Origin: Isoetes taiwanensis
Taxonomy: Eukaryota; Streptophyta; Lycopodiopsida; Isoetales; Isoetaceae
Assembly (NCBI GenBank): GCA_021234155.1
Contig: JAJEKV010000005.1
Span: forward strand, 27,618,689-27,682,688
Length of the DNA stretch: 64,000 nucleotides
Direction: 5' to 3'
The notes below the pieces were generated by a model. It made no database searches, was not told the origin of the DNA, and saw only the letters and a list, made by a program, of their open reading frames with translations. Shown here piece after piece: positions 45,251 to 57,347 of this stretch; position 1 is the stretch's first letter; each line of letters begins with the position of its first letter. The translations under genes and the position numbers were made by a program.

Positions 45251-47364
45251 TGTTTCTTGTCTCGATCTTTGATTCAATGCACGTACTTTTGGCGGTCCAT
45301 ACGTGGAGCAACTGCGCCACGCCCGTCAACGATGGGTGGAATATGGCTGCCCATTACCCACCGCCAACGCAGGCGGGTCAAAGTCACGAGGCTTTCAAGC
45401 TCTTTGGAGCGGACTCTGTCGCATGAACAATTATCTGAGGAGAAGAAGAAAAGCGCAAGAAAATCAAAGAAAAAAGGTGGTGATGACATTGCGGATCCTT
45501 ACGAAAGCTCATCTAGCGAGGTCAGGCCCAACAGATTTCGTATAAGATTGTGTTTTGTAAAGAGGCGATTATGGCAAAAGTGGAATGAATTGCGGGGCGG
45601 CTTATGCACAAAGGAAGGCGCCGGATACTATGGGTAGGGTGCCTCTGTTGATGTAAGCATCTTTGACTTGAATGTGACGGAGATGATAAAGACTCGGGGG
45701 CTAGGCGTATTTGAGACCATTTGGGTTTTAGACCCGATTGCTTAAAGAAGGAAGTCTTATACAAGAAGAGTGCTTTCACTAAGGATAGGATGTCCTTCGT
45801 TGAGTCTTTGCGACCATGTGAAGGATGATATGCGTACAATGAAGTCAATTTGTAGACTGAGTTACAAAGGCTATCGGGGGATGTGGCATTATCCGAAATT
45901 GGATTCTTTGGACAAATACAAGGTCAAGAATGATGACATCAAGAAGTTTGTATTCTGGTCAAAGGACTTCCTAAAGAATTGGAAGGCTAAAAATACAAAA
46001 CATAAGGAGACTCTACCCCTAAGGTGCTTGGCCGAGTTGAGAAGAAAAGTGACCCTTGTGAAGAAGATTCTTGGAGAAACGCGGCATTTGTCCAAGATTC
46101 AGTCTCCATTGGGTACAAAGGTCTCTTGCGGGAATCAACTTCCGGCCTTAAAAATATATCACTCTTTGTGTTGGGGCCAGGGGTGGGAGAGGAGATATGG
46201 GCATGAACCGGAAAAACTACAAAGCAGACTTCTTTACCGGTGTATAGGATTGACAACTAAGAGGTCCTTCACTATTGTCATCGTTTGTCCTTTAGGTGAG
46301 TCACATCTGCATGCACTATCCGCTGCTCATGATCTGGAGTGCCTCAAAGTTATTAGGGAGGGATGCCTAATATATGATGTTAAGGATAATGAGCTCGAAC
46401 GAATCCGGAAGATGGCACATGTGATCTTTATTACGATAGCCATCTTTGTCGGACGAGGAATATGATATTGCTAAGGCCAAGGGTGACAATAGCAGTGCAT
46501 GGGAATGTTTTCTTCTAGATGATCCAGACTTAAGAACTATATTCTATCATACGGATCAGGATCAGTCAGAACAGGATGAGATGAGAAGAGGATGAGGATC
46601 GGGACCCCCTCCTAAGTGGGGAAATCAAGGCACGAGCTACAAACTAAGGAGAAGGGCCCCTTAAATAAAAATGGATTTCCCCCGTCTATGGCTGCTTACC
46701 TCGTCGAGGCATTTGCTCCAATTGATACAACCTGGCTGGAGCTTCATGTTGGAGGTTATATTGCGAGAGGCTCTTATGGGTGTTAGAAGATGTCTTTGCT
46801 TTGTGAGTGATGAGCGGGGCCAAAGACTTTCTTGAACCATTCCTCATGCATGTGCTTGCCAAATCTCCTAAAGGCCCTTATGGCAACCTGAAATCATCAG
46901 CAATCAAAAGTCTCGTAGACTTGTCCAATTCGAAAGTGGGACGACGCTTACGGTGAGGGACCTAGTAATCCCATGACGATAAGGAAAGCAATAATGAACA
47001 AATAGGCTGCTAAAGTGGCTGCTCAAAATCTTGTGATGGATCGTGGCGAACTTAGGGAATATCTTTGCCTCCCTTGAGTGGTGATGCAAGCAACAATAGA
47101 GTAGATTCACGGGTTAACAATGAACTAATTGGCGGGAGAACCGAAAATGAAGGCAACCAAGGCGACTCTAGTGATTCCGCAGGTTTGCCAAATCAATAGT
47201 AAAATAATGTCGGTTGTGAAGGACGCTTGGCGGAACTAATAGAAAATAACAATTCTAACGGTCGAGGAAGAGCATGATGATTAAGGGTGGCGAAGGGGAG
47301 AATGAAGTAGGCGGCGCACGGAAATAAACCGAAGATGATAGGTATGGCCTTGCCCGCGAAATCG

Positions 47365-47500
47365 GCGCCCGCAGCGTGATTTAATTTGTATTACCTTTGA
47401 ATTAAATCGCGCCCGGGCATGCTTTGATTATTTTTCGTTGTCAAACTAAATCACAGTAGAAGCCGATTTGGTTGACTATCTCAAATCACGCTTGGCGGCG
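47365..47500. repeat. Degenerate CACGC/GCGTG palindromes before the phosphatase exon
   Basis: GCCCGCAGCGTGATTT, TCGCGCCCGGGCATGC and TCACGCTTGGCGGCG are decayed versions of the same motif, in a stop-rich stretch that looks like an intron. Confidence 0.55.
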
Positions 47501-47577
47501 TTTGTATTGTTTGTGTTATCGTATCTCTTTGACCGGATACATGTTTGATGTTTCGGCTTCCATTGCGTTTCTAAGAA

Positions 47578-48084
47578 GCTTGTGGTGTTCGACCTAAACG
47601 GAGTTCTTTGCAAGACTTTTCCGAAAAATAAAGTGGCTAGAGATCAGTTTCATCAGACACCGGTAGAATCAAACACCAAGTGGATCTATCCGCCGCCGCA
47701 AGGAGATGCTAGATGAGGCATTCAGGGTTATTTGAAGTTGGTATTTGGTCGTCCATGGACTAAGGAACATCAAGGATACTTTGGAGGCAGCGGGGAAATG
47801 CGTAGACATTGGTTGACCTTTTGGGATCAGAACAAATGTGTGAAGTTCACTAATCCCAAAAGGATCCAACAGCAAGCCTATCTTCATCAAACACTTGAGT
47901 AACATGATGGGCCGAACTTGGTATCGAGAATAAGGATGATATAATCATAGTGGATGATGATGCTCTCAAATGCTTCTACAATCAAACGCAGGCCTTGAAT
48001 CCACCATCTTACGATCCAAAAAACTTTGCGACAGATGATTTTCTTATTATGCATAATTTGGCTATGGGGATGACCGGTGGGTGA
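47578..48084 (+). other. FCP1/NIF-like HAD phosphatase domain remnant
   Basis: In active plant relatives this domain removes phosphate from Ser/Thr or acts on CTD-like substrates, using two Asp in a DxDxT/V loop. Here the loop reads VFDLNGVLC: the first Asp is kept and the second is replaced by Asn. Downstream GIWSS, FWDQNKC and IIIVDDD correspond to motif II-IV regions. At least four frameshifts and an internal TAA break the frame. The last 55 codons up to the stop at 48,082-48,084 are uninterrupted. Confidence 0.7.
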
Positions 48085-48849
48085 AGTGTTAGATTCATAC
48101 CAGGCTGGATAGAGCGGTGACATGGAACCACACCTTGTTAAATCACGTGGAAAAACATGGATTGATCCCTTAATGTTTTATTGGAATATATGATACTTTT
48201 GTATGATATTTGTGCCATGTATCGATAATTTGAAGTGCGGAATTGCCTGCAAAAATAATGCAATCTGTTATTATCAAACCTAATATTATCATCCAAATGC
48301 TCTTCAATTTTGGTCTCATCTATGTTAGCAACTTGCTCTTCATTTTTGCATATTTCAATTAGCATATGAAGCGTCACGTGAATCGTGACCTTGTGTTATT
48401 TTTGAAAAAAAAAGATTAAAAAAAACAAAAACCCCCTAGAAGACAACAGCAGGTTGGCGTGATTTTGGAGTTGACATAATCCCAATTTAATTGGATGATG
48501 GTTTAATAGTGGGTTCAGACAGACAGAGCAAAATGTTAAGGCAACTGAAACTGATGAAATGTCCATAGACTGAGCATCCGCAGCAACAAGCCTCCAAAAG
48601 TATTGTAGTTCAGTTGAGTCCCCATGCTCTGATAGTCTGATTAAATCCCCCCCATGCCATATTATAGAGAACTCCTTCAGAAACAAACAGAACTCCAAAT
48701 TTGCAATTCTTCGGGTCTAAGCACAAAAAGGGCAATATGCAATACCTCTTCCTTCACTGCAGTCAAGTTTAGAAGTTAACGGAATATTGTCCAAGGAGCC
48801 CATTGGAGACAATTAATATATCAAAGAAGACAGATTCTCAAATCATTCA
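48085..48849. other. No recognised gene
   Basis: Short minus-strand frames at 48,138-48,377 and 48,396-48,698 have no recognisable domain. The DNA is AT-rich. Confidence 0.45.
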
Positions 48850-50040
48850 TAAATATCTTTTTTAGTTCAAACTTTTGCACTTCAAATTGCATCCTAAAAT
48901 CTACTTGGCTTTTACTCTTAGATAGTTGTTTTGAGAATGGACTAGAGCATGGTGTGCTCTTACTGCAGATAGATTTTAGGAATGCATCGTAAGCCTTGAA
49001 GCTGTCTACAACAGCTGCATGGAACCTTACCTTTAACTCTTTATGCCTAAGTTCTAAATAAGTTGGAACTAGCCTCTTCTGTTCCCAGCCTGATTGACAT
49101 TGTGAATCATCATTTTTGTCTAAATACTCATCATTTTCATCATCAGCCTCCTCGCTGCTTGGAGCATCTTTAACTCCTTCAGTTTTCTTTTCATTGGAAT
49201 CATCGATAACTTCAGTTTTAGTATAATCATTAATGTATGCTTTTAAACCTAATGCTTGGTCACCAACATTTCAAATTCCTCAGCAAGCCTAGAAATGTAG
49301 CAATGGATTCGTCATCTTCAGGTTTATCTGATGGTAGGCCCACCAATGGCGAAAATAAGTCATAACCTCCTTCCCACAGATCTCGGCAAGTGTGGACGCA
49401 AATTTCTGACTCAGTTGTAACCCATCTAAACCAATTTACACGTTTTGGGCATGCTCTTGCATTGAATAGAATGATTTCAATATGTTCTCGATAAGATTAC
49501 CAGCAACATCTTTTGAGATACTCAATGTCTTTGAAATCTATTAAAATAGTGGCACATTTGCAACTCTTAGAGATGCTGATAGCAATTTCAAACTATGAAC
49601 GACACCTTTTCCAACAAGAATATCCATGGAGACAACAACTCCCTTGCATATAAGATCTTTCCTAAAAGGATCGTCGTTTTCAGTGAGAAGAAACAAGAAA
49701 TTCAGCAATGAATTTGTCATATCTGCATATTTATGAATTGAATGCACCATAACAAGAATAGCTGATTCTATTATCATAATATTGTCACTTTTGCTCATGG
49801 AAAAAAACTAGTCATAGAACAAGGCTAGCTTTGCATTCGCCTCCCCATGGAGGAAGAGCATCAATGTTAGGAAAATAGCAAACATGAGATTTGGCGCCAG
49901 GGGTACTCGAGTCTCAAGGACAAAAACATTATTGGTGCAAAATGGTTTTCCTGGCAGAATTCCATGCAGATATCAAGCACAATCTGAGGCTGTAACAAGT
50001 GGAATAATGACTGTACATGACCGATAATAACAGAGGCATT
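48850..50040 (-). pseudogene. Degraded gene with helical-repeat-like protein, unrecognised
   Basis: Read on the minus strand, successive pieces are ASVIIGHVQSLFHLLQPQIV, DICMEFCQENHF, then from 49,798 an 85-codon frame (MSKSDNIMIIESAILVMVHS...LLNFLFLLTENDD), then EICGKEGYDLFSPLVGLPS, SEEADDENDEYLDKNDD and LVPTYLELRHKELKVRFHAA. The Leu-rich amphipathic pattern suggests ARM/HEAT-like helices, followed by an acidic linker. The pieces are collinear without clear introns and are separated by stops and frame changes, so this may be a processed or captured pseudogene. I cannot name the family. Confidence 0.4.
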
Positions 50041-53000
50041 AGGAGCACATTTGATTTGTATCTTTAATCATAGGTTGAGGAAAGGGAATAAATCCTTTTG
50101 GCGCATTATTCAAAAGCATTTGATGTTTAAAAGAAATTTATGCCATGTTATAAGAACCATAGGTAACGTGCCGATTCAGGCTATTGCATCAGATTATTGC
50201 AGTACTTGATAGTTGTATTTTGTTGTTGTGATTAAAAGTTGTGATGGAAAGATTATGTGATGCAATGCAGGAGGTGTAGGAAGATGCTGTCTTTGAAGTA
50301 ATGAAAGACAAGGATACCGTGCTCTGCTGCTCACATTCTTGCCATCATGCCAAAAAACGGATTGTTTTGGTTCCCACTGTGAGTTGTTTGCATGTAGGCA
50401 CCAGAAACAGATTTCAGGGAATGTACGCTTTAGAGCTTTTCCTTTGCTTGCAATTTTATTATTAGTTGGTAATTACTAGGTGGTTCTGACCGTAGATTTA
50501 AAGTATGAATCGGGTTTGTATTTCATAACCTGTTAAATGCTGGTTCTCATGAATTTGATCACTCCTGTGAGACCATATTCTATTAACTGAAGGCGTATAT
50601 TGCAATGTCCATTCTCGCAATTACGTATTTCTATTTTTTCGAAACCTTCTTTGTCTTTTTTCTTATTGCTATCACTTTTTTAATCCCTCTCCTTGGCAAC
50701 ATTGGAGTTGGTTGATAAACCTATAGAATTCAATCACATTCTTGGTGTGAGTATGATGGAAGTTAGCTTTTAACTTTTCGCTCGCAAGTTTATGATGTAT
50801 AATGTTGAATTCAACAAACTATGCAGGACACTACACTTGCTCAAGTCACCAAACTCAAGTCTGCTGTGGAGGCTAACAAAATGGTCCTATAGAGGATGCT
50901 ACCTTAGATGCATGCACAGTAGGACACATAGCATGATGTTGCAGGGCTGCTGGAGGATTATAACCTCATCCCTACATGGAGCAAGCTTTCCAAGGTATGC
51001 CTTCAAATTTTCTATATCTGCACATTTGAATTTGTTATATAGGAGATGTCTTTAGTGTCACATGTCCGATAGGACGCTGCCTTGTGGCGTGACGTTAAAA
51101 TCTCTTCTTCTTCTTCTTCTTTATTCAAATTGCATCTAGCAGACACGCCTTCTATAATAATACTTAATCTACAAAATACTTCATGCTGCATTTGTTGTGT
51201 TCTTTGAATTAAATGTCCAATTAAACTCGCCTTTAGGTTGTTCAATCTCTTTTTTGTTTTTCTTGTTTTCCCGTGTAATTTGGTTCCCATAGGCCGATTG
51301 GCCTCCGCGGACGATAAAAGAACCTTCCTTCCTTCCTTCCTTCCTACATAGTGGAGGCCCTGGAAGATACTTCATGTTTCTGCTGTTGTAGTACTAAATG
51401 CAACAATATTGACTCCTGCGTGAAGGCGAGACGCTTACACATCTCTCTCTATTTCTTCTATCAATTAAGCTATCAGTTACAACCTATACCTAAGTACGGT
51501 TCAAGAAATCATAAATATGTATCCTTATCATACCAGATGAACATGCAGTTGCCTTCAACTTTTCTTTTTGCTATTATTATTTGTTGATTATTGCCTCGTC
51601 TTAACACTTTTTCAATATTGCACATCTCTAATAGAGTTGATATATTTATTTAGTGTTTTGGTTTTACACCTAAACTATTAAACCATGTACTTTGAGCTCA
51701 TCCCTCATAGCTTATTTAGGGCTCTATGGGCATGTATAATGTAATTGTTGCATTGTCCATAGTTCTAAATAATCTTCTCATATCTGTTATGTTAACATGT
51801 ATGTTTGGACCACAAACCTTCACATCTATTTAGCATTTAGTGTTTAAACTAGAACATGTATTTGACCTTGGGCCATGATAACATACCTAGGGTTGCCTAT
51901 GCATGTAAAATATAACTTCTAATGTTCTATAATGACAAAATAACTTTTACCCGGTGAATATCATCATATTCTATATTTCATGATGTTCTTATGTGAACAT
52001 TTATGCATACACCAACTAAAAATCACAGAATGTTGGAAGTCAAGAAATTAGCATATATGACAATGAAATATGCAGGAAGGTTTTTTAAAAGAAAGGAATA
52101 AAAAACCTCTCCCTCTTAAAAAAGAAAAAAAATGCAAGAATTGGTGTGTAGTGCAAGATGTGCATGCAAATTTGCAAGTTTGGAGAGCAAAAGTCTTTCC
52201 TTGATGAGGATGTGCATGCAAATTTTCAAGTTTGGAGAGCAAAAGTCTTTCCTTGATGAGAATACACTTGACTATTGCTACATGTTGATGCAACATACCG
52301 ATTTTGAAGCAAGAGAAAGAAGACTACTTTTCCTTTATCTTCATGAAATGAAAAAATCTCTGGCTTCTACTACATAGGTTTTTGCACCAAAGAACTAAGA
52401 TTAAGAGATGCACATAAATTAGAACAACTTTAGAAACTCGTGCCTTACCATTTAGAAGCAACTACACAATAGGAGTAATAGACCAGCAAGCACCTTCCAT
52501 GGGTCTAGGATTAAGTGGTTTAGGATTATCAACTAGGGCTTATGCTTTGTGGGATCTAAGATTACATGGTATATTTATAATCATCACACTCATGACGAAT
52601 ATCTGACATTAAATCCCGAGCAAATTGCCAATTATTGTCTTGAACAATGCTCCAATTATTATCAAATATGAAATGTACATATTTCATTGCGTTCCCTCGT
52701 ATGTAGCTCTATACTTCATAGAATTGTTCGACATCCGTGGGCATATGGAGTCTAGAGAATGCTAAGTATTGATTTATAGTTTAAAATCTAATGGTTTAGT
52801 GGTTAGCATTTGTTAGGTTTGTTTCTCTTTTCGTTTTTCTTTTTTCTTTTTTGCATTTCGACTTGTATTGTTTAGGACTTGGAGTTTAGGGTTTCAATTG
52901 ATATCATTTCAGACCCACAGTCACTGCAAATAACCTCTGATAGATATTCCATATTTATTGAAAATCATTGTGCTTGCACGGGCCGTTGTTCAATGACCAG

Positions 53001-54201
53001 TATAGAATTACTCATAGAACCCTAGGAATTTTCACGAAATAAAATCTTCATATGTAATTGACTTCGACTTCTTATCCTAATGCTATATATTGACTTCACC
53101 TCATGGATTGGCTTTGATAGGACTATGTGGTTTGACTTTCACTTTTGAAGTTGTTTTCATGAGCTTCCTAACACATGCATTTCCTACCTGTGATTTCGAC
53201 ATTTTGAAAATGATTTTGATCAGTAGGTCCATAAAATATTTTATTTTTGACTTTAACATTATAATTTTATTGTACGTTTGGAGTTGGTTTTTACATTAGT
53301 CCTTACATATGACTTTGACTGCGTGTTTCTCTCAATTTGGGCATGACTTTTGTTCTTGCAGTTTGACATATAACTTTGATTGTGTGTCTAGAAAAAGTAG
53401 TTTAGGATCATCAACTAGGGTTTATACTTTGGAATTTAAGATTGAAGGTTCAATAGTAAAGCAAAGGAAACACAAAGCCAGAGTAATAACTCATCCATTA
53501 AGTTGTAACCATGATTAGTGGGTCGTCCCTCACAGAACATTGATGCGAAGCTTTTCAATATGCCTTCAACACGACATCTCTTAGATTGTTAAGAGAATTA
53601 ATGAATCTTCGTCAAATTCACTAATTGAGTTTGGCTTAGGTATAGTAAAACACTCATCAAAGTTTACTAAAGTTCCAGCCATGCAATTTCATATATACAA
53701 CTTGGTTGAAGTATGATATGATTGCTTGGCGTTATTACTTCTTTATTGTTGCTTCTTTGTCATCATAGTCTTTACAGAAGTGCAATGAACAATCTAACGA
53801 AGGTTTGCTGATCCATACACAACCGGTCTCATATAGTCCTTAAATAATAAGGGACTTGTATACATATATAAATAATGTGCATAAAATTAGAAATTTTTAA
53901 AAATGATACCCATTCTGTTTAATGGCTACATTATTTTTTGCATTTCGGTTTGAATGGCACTTTTTTTATGTTGCCGTTCTTTTGCATGGTTATAAAATGA
54001 AGTGTCATTCTCTGCATTGCTTGAGGGCGGTGTGACGCCGGTGTGCCCTTTTCCGGGCATTATTTTTCGCACCTGAAATAGGTTCCCTTCTTTCCTCAGT
54101 GGACGATAAAAAATCATTCTTATTCTCATTCTTTTGCCAAAGACGTTTTTTTTTGTTTTTGTTTTTCACGACTAACCATATGCTAGGTAACCGACCGGTA
54201 A
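50041..54201. other. Intergenic with small repeats; no convincing gene
   Basis: A short plus-strand exon-like piece near 50,822-50,995 (DTTLAQVTKLKSAVEANK, then VAGLLEDYNLIPTWSKLSK after stops, followed by a GTATGC donor-like site) is unrecognised. TTC repeats lie near 51,105 and TTCC repeats near 51,325-51,345. The rest is AT-rich without domains. Confidence 0.5.
52157..52260. repeat. Tandem duplication, 52-bp period
   Basis: GATGTGCATGCAAATTT begins at 52,157 and 52,209; the two units differ at one or two positions and both end AAAAGTCTTTCCTTGATGAG. Confidence 0.9.
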
Positions 54202-54242
54202 ACCGGCAGGCGGCGCTGCTCGTGGCGGCGCCGCCTGCCGGT
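54202..54242. repeat. GC-rich perfect palindrome (14-bp arms)
   Basis: ACCGGCAGGCGGCG at 54,202-54,215 and its reverse complement at 54,229-54,242 with a 13-base loop. It sits in an island of CCGG-rich DNA quite unlike its AT-rich surroundings. Confidence 0.85.
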
Positions 54243-54284
54243 CTACCAGCCGGAAACCCCGAGATCCGGCCGGCAACCCAGCGT

Positions 54285-55024
54285 GAACCGGTGGTTTGTA
54301 GAAATTCCATGCTTATTCTCTTGTTAGCTTATAAATCAATCGACTGAGGTACAGTTTTTCTGTAAATTTTTGAGGGCAAATCATTAACGGGGCCAGTCAC
54401 AGATCTTTGGATCTTTTTGTGAAATCACAGAAGCCCAATACTTGATTCTGTTTTACCGCCCTTGATGCTTCTTGCTCCGACCCTATTTCTTGCTTCTTGC
54501 TCCGACCCTGTTTCTACCGCCCTTGATGCTCCGCCAAATCTGAAGAACAGAGGCTAAAATCTGAAGAACAGAGGCCAAATTTGAAGAACAAGGGCTAAAT
54601 CTGAAGAACAGAGGCCAAATCTGAAGAGTAGAAGCTAAATCTGAAGAACAGGGGCTAAAAAACGCTCTTGTTTTGCTACTTGAAGCTCCTCCATTCCTGT
54701 TTCGTTGTTTGATGCATTCAAGCTCTGCCGGATCTGCAAGTTGGATCTAGCTTAAGAAACTGGATTAAGAAACTGCCACTGAAGCAGATCTTGAAATAAA
54801 GTTCCACTGAAGCTTGGCGGCTGCTGCAAACACAAGCTATGATCCTTGCGTCGGCAAGAATACTCTGCCATCAAGATCATTCCGCCGGCAAGAATACTCT
54901 GCCTGCAAAGGTGCTTTGCTATGGCGGCACTATAAGCAGCGCCGCTAGAACAACATAAACCCAAAAATACCTAAAGTAAAGAAATAGGGAATATTCCAGG
55001 AATTTCTACAAACCAGCGGTTTAC
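54285..55024. mobile_element. Inverted-repeat-bounded segment, MITE-like candidate
   Basis: GGTTTGTAGAAATTCC at the left (within 54,285-54,310) is matched by its reverse complement at the right (within 55,000-55,024); about 24 of 26 positions agree when extended. No clear target duplication was found. The interior is non-coding and holds a 19-20-bp tandem repeat. Superfamily unknown. Confidence 0.5.
54535..54655. repeat. Minisatellite AAATCTGAAGAACAGAGGC, about six units
   Basis: Units of 19-20 bp, variants such as AAATTTGAAGAACAAGGGC and AAATCTGAAGAGTAGAAGC, head to tail inside the inverted-repeat segment. Just upstream CTTGCTCCGACCCT is also duplicated. Confidence 0.88.
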
Positions 55025-57347
55025 TAGACTGTAACGGGCTTGGCCTTCATTTTGTGAGCCGTCGTTTTCCTTAATGCAAGAAGAATGGCGCCAGCCTGGA
55101 GATGGCCTATTGTACTGAGGTAATAGACGATGGTATGGTGCAAATACAGCTTCATTCAGGGTTATGCAGGATTTTTAGCTGTGGCAGATGAGGAGTTCTG
55201 CCAAGGGAAGCATAGCTTCATGTTCCTTGCTTCAGTCGCTTCAGGCTTTACAAGAATCCTGCTTAATTTATCCTGCTTTTGGTTCAACTCACAACTCAGG
55301 TAACAATCATTCTCGCCTTTAGATCGGCCTTACACGATGCATAGCCTCTGTGTTTTTCAATTTTACAAGGGGAGTTCACAGTTTTAGGTGTATAACCTAT
55401 CTGCATGCACGGGAAGGGGGTTTTTTGGACCCATTTTCGTACATATACGGTCGGCAGGGGGTCCTTTTTCTGGTATTTTTTGCACTATCCTAGGTAATTT
55501 TTATTCGAAAGGGGTCAAAATTTGCTTTTAAAGATCCGTATACAGGGGGGTTTTTTGCCACCCCATGCACGCAGATGGCATATCCCCCTTATACATGAGT
55601 GAACCCCCCTTGCAATTTTGCCGGAGTTATTCTCCCATTCTTTTTCAAACTTTTCTCTGATATAAGGATATGATTCGTAGCTTCCTTTCAAGGTTCAAAA
55701 TCTGATCTTTCTTATTATTACAGCTTTTGTATGAAGCGGAGGTAACAGAACTATCTGGACAAATGGTTTCGTAACCCAAGGTCATGCAAACCTAAAGGCA
55801 TCCACGTCTTTGTTTAGGAAATGTATTTCGGTGCCTCAGGTAATTTTGTAGACATGCTACCAGAAACAAATATGATTTTGCCTTAGCCAATCTGTTTTGT
55901 GTTCGCATTCTTTCTTGCATTCTTCAGTTTTTGAAATGCTTTCAACTGCATAATTCCTGCATATTTGTTGTTTCTTATGTCAACTGTGGAATTCCATCTG
56001 TTGTGTAGGCTAACTGATCGGAAACCGACAGCTATAGGATCACGCATGCACTTTCAATAGAATGCTAGGTGCCCCTTCAGCCGAATATTATAAACCAAAA
56101 GATGTGCCACCATTTGCATGGTCTGACCCCATTTTTTCAGATGAATTTCTTGCATACAACTTATTACAGATTTGATTTGCAGCTTCTTCGTATGGGGGAG
56201 GAAAATATAACTGTATATACGCATTGGAATATTGATATGCAGTACAGACAAGCCTCACATTCAAGCTTTTGGTGCTGCAACTCTGGTAATCCTTTGATCA
56301 TATCAAGAAAGGTTCATCTCCAACTCTTATGTGGTCAAAACTTACATGCCGTAGATATTCTTAAGTGACATCTTTTGCCACACATTCCATAGAATGGATT
56401 TGGAGAGTATCATTCGCAGTGTACAAACAGATTTTATTTATTTACCCAACTGATTATTAGCTATGGGATGTAAGCAGTAAAAACAATTTGCTTTCAGAGA
56501 AGTTAACGGCGTGACCTTACCAAATCATGACAGTGAAAGAAGGTTACTCTGTGAGCCAGGGACACGCACAATAATTGTTATATTTTATCTTCAAAGCTGG
56601 AGTTGAATGTTCAAATTACCAGAGCTTCTATAATGATGAGATTAGAGTTGCCTCTGCATAGGTCAACAGATTTTGTAAAGTAATAATCATTTGGCCATTC
56701 CCATGATGATGAGATTAGAGTTCTCTGCAACAGATCAACATATTCTGCAAGGTAATAATCATCACATCGAACACATGAGAGATTGCTGTTTTTGAAACTT
56801 TGGTTATGGCTATTAATAGAATTCAAATTCATCGCTTCTCAAAACCCCAGTGTCTTTGAATTACCTTTGACCACACAATCAGCAAGTAACAATAAACACT
56901 ATCTTTCTTGACTTATCTAAAGTTGTAGCGTGTCTTCTATAAGGTTACATGGAAATCTTTATTTTGCAAGTGTAAATCTAACATTTTTAATGTAGGAGGT
57001 TTTGTTGACCAAGAATTCTTACCTTTTTGGAATAGTATCTTTAAATGGTGGAGCATGGAAAATGTGCCATGTAATTTTCTGTTGAGACATCAACGGTGCA
57101 TTTAAATTGATTTTAATTGATTTCAATATTCTATTCTATTCTAAATACAAGATTGTTCCCGTCCATTTCATGCATGTTAAGTTTCCAAAATGTTGTTTTG
57201 GTCTGGTGTTACATAAGGTTTCCTAAGGTTTCTAAGTGTATTCGTATGCTATTTTCGTATAAGTTTGATGTCAGCATATGGGTTTTGGTGTTTCAATGGT
57301 GTTTAGGTTTTTGTTTGGAAATTTCAGTTTTTAGAAGGCCAGTGGTG
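55025..57347. other. No recognised gene; one local duplication
   Basis: Near 56,632-56,765 a segment with GATGAGATTAGAGTT, TCAACA and AAGTAATAATCA is duplicated with a ~72-bp period. Runs of G and T near 55,420-55,560 are notable. No domain-bearing frame. Confidence 0.5.

Larger units (their letters stand above)
43177..48084 (+). pseudogene. Multi-exon gene: RGG-rich start, FCP1/NIF-like phosphatase end
   Basis: Exon 1 (43,177-43,312) encodes MSSKTRGGRGGRGRGSGGRG then GTSQASEDVDQNTQN. A 449-bp GT-AG intron ends at TTTTGCAG and the next exon begins VPKRKKTPNN. Later coding-like pieces include KGFWLCVEACSLNRQTSHYV (about 44,230), TSPADLAEISATLNEMGKTF (to a donor at 44,918), NAAFVQDSVSIGYKGLL (about 46,080) and LVDLSNSKVGRR (about 46,910). 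The 3' part (from 47,580) reads KKLVVFDLNGVLCKTF, FEVGIWSSMD, RNIKDTLEAA, FWDQNKCVKFTNPK and IIIVDDDALKCFYNQ, ending in TGA: a HAD-superfamily FCP1/NIF-type phosphatase domain with its DxDxx-like site altered to DLNGV. Many frameshifts and stops show it is decayed. Whether one gene or two is uncertain. Confidence 0.5.

Noticed and set aside
54535-54655. Possible CRISPR-like spaced repeats
   Set aside because: Units are head to tail without unique spacers and the genome is eukaryotic; it is a minisatellite.
55029-55060. TGTAACGGGCTTGGCC resembling the start of the LTRs at 15-25 kb
   Set aside because: No matching end, PBS or second copy nearby; similarity is limited to about 12 bp.
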